64,000 bases of DNA from Channa striata (Eukaryota; Chordata; Actinopteri; Anabantiformes; Channidae). Where the stretch lies: NCBI GenBank assembly GCA_033026295.1, contig CM065180.1:19249523-19313522 (forward strand), written 5' to 3'. The translations under genes and the position numbers were made by a program. This document shows positions 1 through 10,088 of this stretch, in pieces. Numbering within the stretch: position 1 is the stretch's first letter; each line of letters starts with the position of its first letter. The notes under the pieces were generated by a model. It was given only the letters and a program-made list of their open reading frames with translations, was not told the origin of the DNA and did not search any database.

Positions 1-270
1 ATAACAAGAGAAATATAGACTGTGACAAAGCTAGAGAGAGTCAAAAGATCCAGCTGCCAACAAAAAATAACATTTTATATAAATGTTATATATACACTGT
101 AGAATAGATTATACATGTTTGGAACTTTAATAAAGATGTAATTATCTTAGTTTAATATTGTTCATTTTAAACCCAATAAAGATATGATCTTCCTCCACAA
201 CAAAAATTGCTAAACACTTAAAGACCTAAGGACACAAAAAATGTGACAGTAGGATTCCATCAACCCAGGA

Positions 271-309
271 GGTTTTTGTTCAGCTGTTCAACCAACTTCA
301 GTCACTGTG
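271..309 (-). promoter_or_regulatory. 23-bp-spacer recombination signal of the V gene at 310-749
   Basis: Read on the minus strand this is heptamer CACAGTG (303-309), a 23-bp spacer (280-302) and nonamer ACAAAAACC (271-279), the consensus V-type RSS directed away from the V coding end. It is described here as the model for the array. For the other segments the RSS positions are given in the gene entry. Confidence 0.93.
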
Positions 310-749
310 AGTCTCTGGCACAATAATAAACAGCAGAATCTTCAGTTTTCAGACTGTTCATCTGCAGATACACCTGCTGTCTGCTGTTGTCTCTGGAGAT
401 GGTGAACCGGCCTTTCACTGAGTCTGAGTAGATGCTGCCACCGCTATCAGTGATGCGAGCGATCCACTCCAGTCCTTTTCCAGGAGCCTGTCTGATCCAG
501 TGCATATAATAGCTGCTAAATGTGAATCCAGATCCAGTACAGGTCAGTTTGTGAGATTCTCCAGGTCTTTTAACAACTGGTTCAGATTCTGTCAGAGTCT
601 GAGCATCAACACCTGCTGAGACACATAAAAAAATATCAAGTGAGTTATAATCTTGAATTAAAAAGGAACTATATTCATTAACATGAGTATAATTCTTCAC
701 CTGTCCAGCAGAGAGTTAACAGCAACAGTCCTGTCCTACAGTCCATCAT
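310..749 (-). CDS. ighv: IGHV segment, group A, intact
   Basis: Encodes the variable domain part of an Ig heavy chain, used after RAG joining to D-J. Leader exon 701-749 reads MMDCRTGLLLLTLCWTG and starts at the first of two ATG codons (749). The donor is GTGAAG. V exon 310-612 starts after acceptor CAG, and the phase-1 junction codon gives G-VDAQTLTESEP. Visible landmarks: first Cys in LTCTGSG, CDR1 around GFTFSSYYM, core Trp in WIRQAPGKGLEW, CDR2 around ITDSGGSI, FR3 ending DSAVYYCARD. The octamer-like element ATGCAAAA is at 822-829 on the minus strand and a TATA-like CTTATCAG-type stretch lies between it and the leader. The RSS is 271-309. All parts look functional; expression is not shown by sequence alone. 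Confidence 0.93.
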
Positions 750-821
750 GTCCAACTGTGTGTCCACTGTCCTCTGTCGTCCTCTCTGCAGACTGATAAG
801 TAGAGCTGGAGGACATCTGAG

Positions 822-829
822 TTTTGCAT
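822..829 (-). promoter_or_regulatory. V-promoter octamer-like element ATGCAAAA
   Basis: Lies about 75 bp upstream of the leader ATG at 749. Group A genes carry this one-mismatch version of the Ig octamer ATGCAAAT, followed on the minus strand by a conserved ACTC run. Groups C and E carry the perfect octamer (for example 16430-16437, 21738-21745). The octamer is the known binding site of Oct factors in V promoters. Confidence 0.75.
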
Positions 830-1204
830 TAACTCCTCCTCAAATGGCTGAAGCCAGAAACTCAAACAAGAACAGTGAGAAGATGAAGACAACACGTTTG
901 AATACGTGAACTTATAGCTGTAATTTAGACGTGTTTTTGATTCCACTTCTGTCTCCTCCAAGATTAATGATTAAAAGAACTTTATTTATAACTCTAATAA
1001 AATGTAAGTATTACTTTATAGATTTACATCAGCTTCCTCTTCACTCACACTCCTCAGATCATCTTAGAATAGTGGAGACTTTGTTTCTTACTGTGTGTTT
1101 TACTCCTGCTGTCATTACTGGGAACAATTACTGTTAGTTACAGCAAATAACCATGTTTTTGTTGAGCACAAGAAACAGGAAGTTACAAACCTCAACGACA
1201 GCTG

Positions 1205-1380
1205 ATCTTTCCCCATTCCAGTCCTTTTCCTGGTTTCTGACGAAGAGCAAGTCTTTAGACTTTACAGGACTCGGTGAGTGATTGTCCAGGTCTGCTGACT
1301 ACAGGCTCTAAGCGGGTGAGGGACTGGCCCTGAGCAGCTGGAAGAGACAGACACAGCAACTGCACAGGTTGATATGAAGC
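1205..1380 (-). pseudogene. V-gene relic: FR2 scrap fused to FR1 and leader remnant
   Basis: Positions 1212-1245 match the FR2 pattern of V genes (the stretch for GKGLEW). Positions 1270-1345 read as an FR1-like piece, QSLTPLEPVV-RPGQSLT, with a CTTCCAG acceptor-like site upstream and a hydrophobic leader-like stretch beyond. CDR1 and the rest of the domain are missing and no RSS is present. The FR1 stretch does not match groups A-F closely, so it may mark a lost V group. Other copies lie near 16.8, 41.8 and 46.2 kb. Confidence 0.6.
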
Positions 1381-2481
1381 TTATAATACGCAGGCACAAC
1401 AGGCGGAGACTGTTCATCAACCGCTTCAATTCCATTTTTTGTTCATTTTTTTGATTAATTCAAAATGTAAATATTTAATTGATTGTGTATTTATTGCTTA
1501 TTTATGTCTTTTCTACAGCGCGTTATAATAAAGTGGATTCCTGTGATGATAATAAATCTAGTGAAGCTGATCACTGCAACAAATCCAATAAGACCAAACA
1601 GAAAGTTTAGTTGATGATGTAAATAGAGGAAGAAGCGACTTCAGCACCACAGTAACTGTGACTGTGTCCTCAGTCACTGTTCATCTGTGTGAACTGGATC
1701 CTTGTGAGAATTTCTTTACAATAAGCTGAGACAGACGGGTGACGAGTCCAGGGTGGACCCACAAAAAACTGATTTCCTTATTGTTTTGCCCAATAAAGCA
1801 CATGACAGTCTCTCATTTATACAATTATACAACAAAAACAGTAGAAAATTAAGTCAATATATATTTAACTGAGTGTTTTGTATATTTATTAATTATTGTT
1901 TGACTGGTTCTGGAGGATTCTTTACATACTGTGATACTCCAACTCTGCTTCACACTCCTGCAGACTAACAATTAAAACAGATTCAGTAAAGACATTCACC
2001 AAGTCAAATGTTTAATATTCATCTACAGTCTCAGAGGAGACGTTTGAATAAAACTGTAAGTTTACAAGTGACGGGTTCAGTACGTCCTCATTGGATTTTA
2101 TTTGAGGGTTTTCAGCTTTTGTGATTGTCACAAATTATTTGGTGTAACTGTAATTCTTAAACTCTTCAAATAAAGGGGGGGGGGGTTTAAAGTACATTAA
2201 TAAATAAATCATGTGACCCTTTTTGGGGAGGTAGTTGAATTAATAACTGTCATATTTTATAAAAGCTAATTTTAAGAGGTAAAAATACACATTTGTTTTC
2301 TTCTCGGCTGTAAGAGAGTTTATAGTGACATGAAAACAACATTATCACTGGCCAAAGTAATTTATCAAAAAAATGAGAGGATCTGTTTTATTTATTGATT
2401 TTAGTTTTTCTAGTGTTGGGATCTGAAATCATTCATGGTCTTAGGCTCCTCCTCTGGTGGCTTTACGTAAAGACACTGAGG
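1381..2481. repeat. Intergenic duplicated unit, copy 1
   Basis: No gene seen. The stretch is near-identical to parts of 16870-17870, 42000-43050 and 46240-47380, and partly to 34185-34690. Landmarks shared by the copies are the block beginning near 1490 (TTGATTG...TTATTTATGTCTTTTCTACAG), the AGTCAAATGTTTAATATTCATC block near 2000 and a short G run near 2167. It therefore moves with V genes as part of a segmental duplication. Confidence 0.7.
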
Positions 2482-2520
2482 GGTTTTTGTTCAGCTCCAC
2501 TGATGGTTTGTGTCACTGTG

Positions 2521-2817
2521 TCTCTCTGGCACAGTAATACACAGCAGTGTCTTCAGGCTGGACATTCTGTCCAATTAGAGTCACTGTCTTACTGGAAGTT
2601 TCTAAGTCAATACTGAACTTGTTCTTCAGTGAATCTTTGTAGAATGAAGCTAATGTATATTTGCTTCCAATCCACTCCAGTCCTTTTCCTGCAGCTTGTC
2701 TCGTCCAAGCTGTGTAAAAGGTGCCCACAGAATAAGAGACCTGACAGGTGATGGACAGACGTTGACCTGGCTGCACAGTCACAGACTCTGGCTGTGTCAA
2801 CTCTTCACACTTCACAC
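2521..2817 (-). pseudogene. ighv: Leaderless IGHV segment, group B
   Basis: The V exon is open and starts VKCEELTQPESVTVQPGQ after a CAG acceptor. It contains ITCQVSYSVG, AWTRQAAGKGLEW (R of WIRQ kept, I changed to T), and DTAVYYCARE. RSS: heptamer CACAGTG 2514-2520, spacer 23, nonamer ACAAAAACC 2482-2490. The intron, however, runs directly into the truncated V relic at 2850-3078, and the usual group B leader (MFSVALLLLLAAGS) is absent upstream. Without a leader and promoter it should not make a normal chain, though it could be a donor for gene conversion. Confidence 0.8.
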
Positions 2818-2849
2818 CTGTGAAATAAAGAACAGATTATGTGTGAGTT

Positions 2850-3078
2850 GTTCATCTGTAGATAAACTTTACTGCTGGATCTGCCCTGGACTGACTGGCA
2901 GTAATATATGGGTGAAGTAGCTGTGTGCACCAAAGAGATCCACTCCAGTCCTTTACCAGGAGCCTGTCTGATCCAGCACCACACTGAGCCTCCAAAGCTG
3001 AACCCAGATGTGGTGCAGGTGAGTCTGTGGGATTCTGCAGGTCTTTGAACTGCAGGTTCAGACTCTGTTATGGTCCGA
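2850..3078 (-). pseudogene. Truncated IGHV relic, group A-like
   Basis: Reads as TITESEPAVQRPAESH, then LTCTTSGFSFGG, WCWIRQAPGKGLEW and a short FR3 with SSKVYLQMNN before the frame is lost. It has no FR3 end, no Cys-104 equivalent, no RSS and no leader. It also carries an extra Cys directly before the core Trp. It abuts the leaderless V at 2521-2817, suggesting a recombination breakpoint between 2817 and 2850. Confidence 0.75.
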
Positions 3079-3550
3079 CTTAAAGAAACTGAACAAACGC
3101 CCAAAGTGTGATCTTTCTGTCGGCCATGTTGTCAGTGTGTTTAGTCTGTGTTCAAGTGTGTGATTCTCTTTAAAGATGAAGTAAACTGGATCCCTGTGAG
3201 ATTTGTTTGCACTTCCTGTAGCTTCTCCTTCATCACACTCTGCTTTTACGCTCAAATTCAGTGAAATAGTAACTAACAGAGAATCTCACTGGTAACTAGT
3301 AACTTCACAGTTATGAGTTTATTGATTGATCGAGTCCAGTTTAGTTTTTTTAAATAAATGCTAAAAATTAAATGTAAACTTAAAAACTATCAATGAATCT
3401 GATAGTAGAATTTGGTGCAGCTGGTTGAAGGTGTAGATTCTTTAAAATGACTTTAATACTTTAAATACGTTTGAATCCACAGACACACAGAGAATCATTG
3501 GGCGTCTAGAGGAACTGAAACCTGTGTGATCACATCACAAACACTAACAG
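3079..3550. other. Intergenic, nothing recognised
   Basis: AT-rich DNA with short open frames that are unlike any family I know. No RSS, leader or mobile-element end was recognised. Confidence 0.5.
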
Positions 3551-3551
3551 G

Positions 3552-3665
3552 AAACTGTCTGCTGTTGTCTCTGGAGGTGGAGAACCGGCCTTTGACTGAC
3601 TCACAGTAGTGTGTGCTAGTGACTTTCATAGTGACAGACCGTTCCAGTCCTTTTCCAGGTTCTAA
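3552..3665 (-). pseudogene. IGHV fragment, CDR2-FR3 region
   Basis: The minus strand keeps the FR3 stretch with GRF/ S-VKG-like and SRDNSRQQ-like coding found in group A (plus-strand CTGTCTGCTGTTGTCTCTGG at 3558) and the FR2 end for GKGLE near 3645. Both flanks are lost. It is a short, old fragment. Confidence 0.6.
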
Positions 3666-4215
3666 TACAGCAGCTCTGCCATGAATTCAACAAGGTTATA
3701 ATTTTTCAGTATTTGAGTTCAAACTGTCAGAGAGGTGATAATTCGACTCTCTGCTTATCATGGAGGTCATCGTGGGTCGTGGAGTCGTCCTGGAGTTCAT
3801 TATTCCTCTTCTTAGAACGTGCTCCAGTCGGACTCCACCGCCCACTTCAGCCTCCAACATGTGTTTGGTGCTTAGACTGTCTAGTGTTTCTGTGAAAAAA
3901 TGCAGCATTATGTTGCACTGGGCGACATAATGAAAACAAGTTTTTATCGGGTGCTTTCATGCATACGAAATTTAGTATTTCACTCAATAACTAGATTGTT
4001 GTGTTGTGATGCATATATAGGATGTTTAGGTTAAAATGAGGTCAGACAATATAAATGACGTTTCAATGGACTATAATATGGCAAATTGGAATAAACGGTG
4101 ATATGTTACAAAATCTGGGAAATATTATGCAAACTATTATATACTGTATATCTTCTTGGTCTAAAAGGTTTGATGGTGAGGAGAATAAAGACGTCTGAGG
4201 TCGTGTGTGACACCA
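3666..4215. other. Intergenic, weakly repeated block
   Basis: The part at 3668-3830 resembles 13445-13600 (AGCAGCTCTGCCATGA then a region with GAGGTCAT and AGAAGAGG). This is a diverged duplicate of unknown nature. The rest is AT-rich without a recognised feature. Confidence 0.4.
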
Positions 4216-4254
4216 AGTTTTTGTACAAATGTTCAACCAGCTTCAGTCACTGTG

Positions 4255-4674
4255 AGTCTCTGGCACAATAATAAACAGCAGAATCTTCAGTTTTCAGACT
4301 GTTCATCTGCAGATACACCTGCTGTCTGCTGTCGTCTCTGGAGGCAGTAAACCGGCCTTGGACTGACTGAGAGTAATAGTTGCTGCCACCACCATCAGTA
4401 GCGACCCACTCCAGTCCTTTACCAGGAGCCTGTCTGACCCAGTGCATCCAGTAACTGCTGAGTGAAAACCCAGAGACGGTACAGGTCAGTCTGTGAGATT
4501 CTCCAGGTCTTTTCAAAACTGATTCCGATTCTGTCAGAGTTTGACCATCAACACCTGTAAAGGCAGAAAACTCAGTTACAGTTTGACACAGTAAAAAAAA
4601 AAAACTCAAACTCAGTCACAATCGTCACCTGTCCACCAGAGAGTTAAAATCATCAGTCCTGTCCTATAGTCCAT
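4255..4674 (-). CDS. ighv: IGHV segment, group A, intact
   Basis: Leader exon 4629-4674 reads MDYRTGLMILTLWWTG from a single ATG (the second ATG of other group A leaders has become ACG). V exon 4255-4554 starts G-VDGQTLTESE, has SVLKRPGESH, LTCTVSGFSLSSYWM, HWVRQAPGKGLEW, a short CDR2 (TDGGGSN) and DSAVYYCARD. RSS: heptamer CACAGTG 4248-4254, spacer 23, nonamer ACAAAAACT 4216-4224 (last base differs from consensus). The octamer-like ATGCAAAA is at 4750-4757. Gene and flank are duplicated at 28.8-29.9 kb. It looks functional. Confidence 0.92.
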
Positions 4675-4759
4675 CGTGTCCAACTGTGTGTCCACTGTCC
4701 TCTGTCGTCCTCTCTGCAGACACATAAGTAGAGGCAGGAGACATGTGAGTTTTGCATGA

Positions 4760-5735
4760 ACTCCTCCTCACAACAAGGACGGCAGCTTCATGGTTTCCAG
4801 TCGTGTGAGTCACACTGAGCCCTGAATGTCAGAAACACCATCAACTCCCCAGGAAAGTCCTGTTCATTTTCCATCTGTTCTAAGTCATGAATATTTAGTT
4901 CAAATGTCAACAAGCAAACTGCAAGTTTGTCACAGTATTTCAATCACAAACTAGAGCAAAAACCGTGAGACGTTAGTTTAATATTTAGTGTTTTTAAATG
5001 ATGGTTGATATAAAAAAAGTAAAAAAGACACAACATTTCAGTCTTGAAGCTCATAGCAGAAGGAAACTCAGAAGAAACATGTTTTAAAGTAAATATTATT
5101 CAGCATTTTACACCTGATTATGAATCAGGGATGTAAGTTATTTCCACAAAGACACTGGAACTATTTCTGCTCCCAAATACACAACAGATTTTTGAAAATA
5201 TTAACTGACATAAAATTCAGTTAATTATCTCATTCCAGGTTAATAATGAACAGGTGGATGTTTTACAGAGTGAACTGTACTTATCTTACACTGACAAACA
5301 CGTGATCTTGTATTTCTGGAAAAATTCAAACAGCAGTCACCATAATCTCCATCACTCATTGCTTCTAATGCATTTATTACTCTCACAATCAAACATTTAG
5401 CAGATGCTTTAGTTTAAAGAGATTTTACAGAAAGTGTTAGTGTGATGATATAAATACAGGCTCCATCTGTCAGCAGCAGTACTGAACATCAGTGCTGTTC
5501 CTGACAAACGAACATAACAGGAGGGTTAGAACGTCTGATTAATTTAAAATATATCCTCAAACAAAATTAGCTAAAATAATAGTGTACATGTCATTTTATT
5601 AAACTAAATTAATAAAAGTCTCATTCCCAGAATACATTTTTCTATAAATGGTCCAAATGTTTTCTCTCCTGAATTCATTCATGGTCTGAGGCTCCTCCTC
5701 TGGTGGTTTCATGTAACTAGTGTCAGACACTGAGG
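4760..5735. repeat. Intergenic unit duplicated at 29400-29945
   Basis: From about 4760 to 5330 this stretch is near-identical to the flank of the V gene at 28881-29305, so the two genes derive from one duplication. After 5330 the similarity stops. The conserved group B downstream flank appears near 5675-5735 (ATTCATGGTCTGAGGCTCC, and ACTAGTGTCAGACACTGAGG). Confidence 0.7.
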
Positions 5736-5774
5736 GGTTTTTGTTCAGCTCCACTGATGGTTTGTGTCACTGTG

Positions 5775-6196
5775 TCTGTCTGGCACAGTAATACACAGCA
5801 GTGTCTTCAGGCTGGACATTCTGTCCATTTAGAGTCAGTGTCTTACTGGAAGATTGTAAGTCAATACTGAACTTGTTCTTCAGTGAATCTTTGAAGTATA
5901 TGTCCCCTACACGTGCATAAGCCATCCACTCCAGTCCTTTTCCTGCAGCTTGTCTGATCCAGTGTGTCCAGTAGCTGCTCACAGAATAAGAGACCTGACA
6001 GGTGATGGACAGACGTTGACCTGGCTGCACAGTCACAGACTCTGGCTGTGTCAACTCTTCACACTTCACACCTGTTAAAAGAAGAACATGAAATGAAATT
6101 TCACGTTATGCTGCAAAAAACCTCATGACTTTGTCAAATCCAGAGAGACTCACAGGATCCAGCTGCCAACAGCAGCAGCAGAGCTACAGAGAACAT
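5775..6196 (-). CDS. ighv: IGHV segment, group B, intact
   Basis: Leader 6154-6196 reads MFSVALLLLLAAGS, and the donor is T|GTGAGT. V exon 5775-6071 begins (C)VKCEELTQPESV, with Cys in ITCQVSYSVSSYW, HWIRQAAGKGLEW, a short CDR2 (ARVGD), FSIDLQSSSKTLTLNGQNV and DTAVYYCARQ. RSS: heptamer CACAGTG 5768-5774, spacer 23, nonamer ACAAAAACC 5736-5744. Upstream are a TATA-like ATATAAAAG (6244-6252) and octamer ATGCAAAC (6277-6284), both minus strand. All parts look functional. Confidence 0.93.
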
Positions 6197-6569
6197 GGTT
6201 TACAGTGACGTGACGTGAAGTCCACAGACAGTCTGATGTGAAGCTTTTATATCTGAGTGACAGGAAACATCAGCGAGTTTGCATAGACTCAAACATGGAA
6301 CATGAATATTGGCCGAATTGGAGCCAATGATGTTGAATTTTGTGATTTTTAAAAATGTTTCATCTTTGGGGAAATAAAACAGTGGTTTGTAATTTGAAAT
6401 AATGAATCTCTGGGTGTGACATCAATATTAAAACATGATCCAATTTTATGAATTTAAAGATAAGAATCATTACTTCTAATGACATTATTACTGCTGTTAG
6501 GAAAGTGTGTATGATAGAAAAGATTAAATCAACAATGTAATGACAGTAGAAGTTTAAGTGTCTTAACAC

Positions 6570-6890
6570 AATTGGCATCATTTTGGTAAAAGCCTCCTCC
6601 TCCATATTGAAGCATATTGTTTACGCAGAAAAAATTCTTAATCATAAATACTAAAATATTTATCATGATAAATGAAGATGGAGGAAGCAGATACAAAGAA
6701 AACCTGACAAGCCTGACTGCAGATATTTGTGTGTGTCCACCAGAAACTGCTGGTATCAGCAACAATGTTCTACATGTAGTTAAAGTCGTAGAGGAAATGT
6801 TTTGTCTGTCTCATTTGTGGTTTGATTTGTCGTCAGTTTGCAGTGAGAATCAATAAGGATGAAGGAGAATGAGATCTGCATTGACTCCTC
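6570..6890 (-). pseudogene. Leader-only group E relic, copy 1
   Basis: The leader exon position 6741-6789 aligns with the leader of the group E genes at 21619-21667 and 27560-27608, but the start codon is ACG (6787-6789) instead of ATG. The promoter follows at 6790-6885 with a decayed octamer. No V exon follows. Instead a scrap near 6576-6608 looks like a CDR2 region of group C (GGG-FYQND coding). Near-identical copies at 11128-11446 and 39635-39952 share the same ACG, so the lesion predates the duplications. Confidence 0.65.
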
Positions 6891-7872
6891 AAGAGCTAAG
6901 AAAATCTAAAAGATTGACGTCCTAAAATTGAAATATATCATCTGAAATAATTTGATCCATATACATTTCAAATATACTGTATATTTTCATTTAATTAGAA
7001 CTTGTTACAGATGTTCTCTGTCAAATATTTACATTTTATATTCTGGTGGACGTGAGACATCAGCAAAATGAAAAGAGTAGATCCAGGACTCTGTGATTCT
7101 TAGCTCATTCTGTGAACAACAAAGAAAACATAGAAATAACATATTTCTTACATTCATTCATTACATTTAGCATGAGTAAAATGTGTTTTTGACATGTTTT
7201 TAATGATTTAATGGACAGAATTTAAATCGATTTTTACTGGAGTTTATCAGAATTACTTCCATCATCCAAACAGTTTGATTCTGTATGTAAATGGCTTCAA
7301 CTTCTTATTGTGCACCAAACTGAGAGAACATACACACATACACTATGAAAAATGAAAATGTAAATTCTAATAGAGACACAAATCGATTACAGGCTGAGGT
7401 TTGTTCTGTTGTAATGTTTCAGTTGTGTGCACATGTTTGACATACAGTGGAACCTCTGAAACCTGCGATCAGCAGCAAAATGGTTTCACATGTTCAAATG
7501 AAACAGTGTTTAACCATGTGACATGTGGACAGTTGGATGTTTTTGCTGAAACATCTGTCTTATTCAGATCATAATTCCCTAGTTGGTTTTCCCAAATTGT
7601 TTTTTATTTTCAGTAAAGTTTTTCTTCATGTTTTTGTCTTCACCCTGGAATGAACAAAAAAAGCTTTCATTTATTTATATTAAATAGTTAATCATATTTG
7701 TTTCATATTGTTCACTTTAATCGAGATAAACTATGTTTACCTAAAAAAAATAGAATAGGGCTTTAATTTCTAAACCTTTAAAGACTTAAGGAACATGAAA
7801 TATGTGACATAGTCAGAGTCTGTCAACCCAGCAGGTTTTTGTTCAGCTGCTGAATCAACTTCAGTCACTGTG

Positions 7873-8172
7873 AGTCTCTAGCACAATAATAAACAGCAGA
7901 ATCTTCAGTTTTCAGACTGTTCATCTGCAGATACACCTGCTGTCTGCTGTCGTCTCTGGAGATGGTGAACCGGCCTTTGAATGAGTCTGAGTAGTAGCTG
8001 GTAGTACTATGGATATCAGCGATCCACTCCAGTCCTTTTCCAGGAGCCTGTCTGACCCAGTTCATACCATAGCTGCTGAATGTGAATCCAGATCCAGTAC
8101 AGGTCAGTCTGTGAGATTCTCCAGGTCTTTTAACAACTGGTTCAGATTCTGTCAGAGTCTGAGCATCAACAC
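7873..8172 (-). pseudogene. ighv: IGHV V exon, group A, without a recognisable leader
   Basis: The exon is open from a TAG acceptor: GVDAQTLTESEP, LTCTGSGFTFSSYGM, NWVRQAPGKGLEW, CDR2 IHSTTS, FKGRFTISRDDSRQQ, DSAVYYCARD. RSS: heptamer CACAGTG 7866-7872, spacer 23, nonamer ACAAAAACC 7834-7842. Unlike its duplicate at 12424-12867, homology stops at about 8175 and no group A leader is found. The next upstream sequence is the 3' part of a group F V. It is an intact exon on a broken gene. Confidence 0.75.
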
Positions 8173-8339
8173 CTAGAAGGAGAAGAACAAGAAATCAAAC
8201 TATATATACATATGGTGGTAAAAAGCACAAACCAGCAGCTGCTTCTGTCATGTGTGTTGACATGAACGAGACCATTGACATGTTCGTCTTAGTGTCTGAC
8301 TATTTTCCATCTTGTGCTGCAGGAAAAAAGAATGTGTGG

Positions 8340-8454
8340 AGTTTTTGTTCAGCCTCTGTTCACTTGAACCAGTGTGTGTCTCTGGCACAGTAAGACACAG
8401 CAGAGTCCTCTTTCTTTAAGTTGGACAGTGTCACATGCACCAGGCTGTTGCTCA
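8340..8454 (-). pseudogene. Group F IGHV 3' fragment with RSS, cut at the transposon
   Basis: Only the end of FR3 remains: the stretch for SLVHVTLSNLK-E, then DSAVSYCAR. The RSS has nonamer ACAAAAACT 8340-8348, spacer 23 and heptamer CACACAC 8372-8378. The same heptamer occurs in the related segment at 50908, so it is a feature of this group. The coding sequence stops within FR3 beside the left TA of the Tc1-like element at 8457, and the missing part does not resume on the right side. Confidence 0.75.
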
Positions 8455-8456
8455 TA

Positions 8457-10088
8457 GAGCCAGGTCCATTAATATTGTGACATCGACACAATTCCAACAT
8501 TTTTGGCTCTATACACCACCACAATGGATTTGAAATGGAACAAACAAGATGTGCTTTACCTGCAGACTGTCAGCTTTAATTTGAGGGTATTTACACCCAA
8601 ATCAGGTGAATGGTGTAGGAATTACAACAGTTTGCATATGTGCCTCCCACCTGTTAAGGGACGAAAAGTAATGGGACAGAATAATAATCATAAATCAAAC
8701 TTTCACTTTTTAATACTTGGTTGCAATTACAGCCTGAATTCTGGAATGCATAGACATCACCAGACGCTGGGTTTCATCCCTGGTGATGCTCTTCCAGGCC
8801 TCCAATGCAACTGTCTTCAGTTCCTGCTTATTGGGGGCATGTTCCCTTCAGTTTTGTCTTCAGCAAGTGAAACGCATGCTCAATCGGATTCAGGTCAGTT
8901 GACTGACTTGGCCATTGCATAACATTCCACTTCTTTCCCTTAAGAAATTCTTTGGTTGATTTTGCAGTATGCTTTGGGTCATTGTCCATCTGCACTGTGA
9001 AGCACCGTCCAGTGAGTGCTGAAGCATTTGGCTGAATATGAGCAGATAATATTGCCCGAAACACTTCAGAATTCATCCTGCTGCATTTGTCAGCAGTCAC
9101 ATCATCAATATATACAAGAGAACCAGTTCCATTAGCAGCCATATATGTCCACACCCTGACACTACCACCACCATGCTTCACTGATGAGGTGGTATGCTTA
9201 GAATCATGAGCAGTTCCTTTCCTTCTCCATACTCTTCTCTTTCCATCACTCTGGTACAAGTTGATCTTGGCTTCATCTGTCCATAGGATGTTGTTCCAGA
9301 ACTTTGAAGACTTTTTTAGATGCCGTTTGGCAAACTCTAATCTGGCCTTCCTGTTTTTGAGGCTCACTAATGTTTTACATCTTGTGGTAAACCCTCTGTA
9401 TTCACTCTGGTGAAGTCTTCTCTTGATTGTTGACTTTGACACACATACACCTACCTCCTGGAGAGTGTTCTTCATCTGACCAACTGTTGTAAAGGGCCTT
9501 TTCTTCACCAGGGACAGAATTCTTCGGTCATGCTCCACAGTTGTTTTCCGCGGTCTTCCGGGGCGTTTGGCGTTGCTGAGCTCACCGGCGTGTTCCTTCT
9601 TTTTAACAATGTTGCAAACAGTCGTTTTGGCCACGCCTAATATTTTTGCTATCTCTCTGATAGTTTTCTTTTGCTTTTTCAGCCTAATGATGGCTTGGTT
9701 CACTGATAGTGACAGCTCTTTGGATCTCATCTTGAGAGTTGATAGCAACAGATTCCAAATGCATACAGCACACTTCAAATGAACTCTGGACCTTTTATCT
9801 GCTCATTGTAATTTGGATAATGAGGGAATAACACACATCTGGCCATGGAACAGCTGAGAATCCAATTGGCCCAATACTCTTGGTCCCTTAACAAGTGGGA
9901 GGCACATATGCAAACTGTTGTAATTCCTACACCGTTCACCTGATTTGGATGTAAATACCCTCAAATTAAAGCTGACAGTCTGCAGGTAAAGCACATCTTG
10001 TTTGATTCATTTCAAATCCATTGTGGTGGTGTATAGAGCCAAACATGTTGGAATTGTGTGGATTTCCCAATATTTATGGACCTGACTG
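8457..10088 (-). mobile_element. Tc1-like DNA transposon, nearly complete
   Basis: About 1.63 kb flanked by TA on both sides (8455-8456 and 10089-10090), the target duplication of the Tc1/mariner superfamily. The inverted repeats are long, about 220 bp (8457-8680 and 9865-10088). The right end has the usual CAGTCAGGTCC start when read inward, and the left end has two changes (GAGCCAGG). The transposase lies on the minus strand between them. The TIRs are still highly similar, so the insertion is not very old. Confidence 0.92.
8710..9730 (-). pseudogene. Tc1-like transposase, frameshifted near the C-terminus
   Basis: Would bind the element's inverted repeats and catalyse cut-and-paste transposition. 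The start chosen is the Met of MRSKELSLS (9730). An upstream in-frame Met at 9778 adds 16 residues that are unusual for the family. Domains: helix-turn-helix around IREIAKILGVAKTTV, a GRPRKTT linker, then the DD34E core with ILWTDE, QMDNDPKHTA and DLNPIEH, all three acidic residues kept and 34 residues between the last two. The frame ends early at 8828 because an extra C in a C run near 8835 shifts it. The rest of the C-terminus can be followed in another frame to a stop at 8710 (end ...VIATKY). The enzyme is probably impaired. Confidence 0.88.

Larger units (their letters stand above)
6360..8172. repeat. Duplicated unit of about 1.8 kb, copy 1
   Basis: This block, from the distal promoter flank of one group B gene to the next group A V exon, recurs at 10916-12723 and 39430-41149 with only scattered differences. 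Each copy contains the leader-only relic, an AT-rich spacer without genes and one group A V exon. Between about 6890 and 7830 I see no other feature. Confidence 0.85.

Noticed and set aside
1640..1685. Plus-strand GTAACTGTGACTGTGTCCTCAG looks like the VTVSS end of a J segment (also near 17160, 42190 and 46515).
   Set aside because: No heptamer or nonamer precedes it, the base after CAG does not start a GT donor, and it lies on the strand opposite to the V genes inside a duplicated spacer.
6360..6605. Minus-strand frame of 81 codons repeated at 10916-11161.
   Set aside because: Its conservation is that of the duplicated unit, and it has no leader, RSS or domain.
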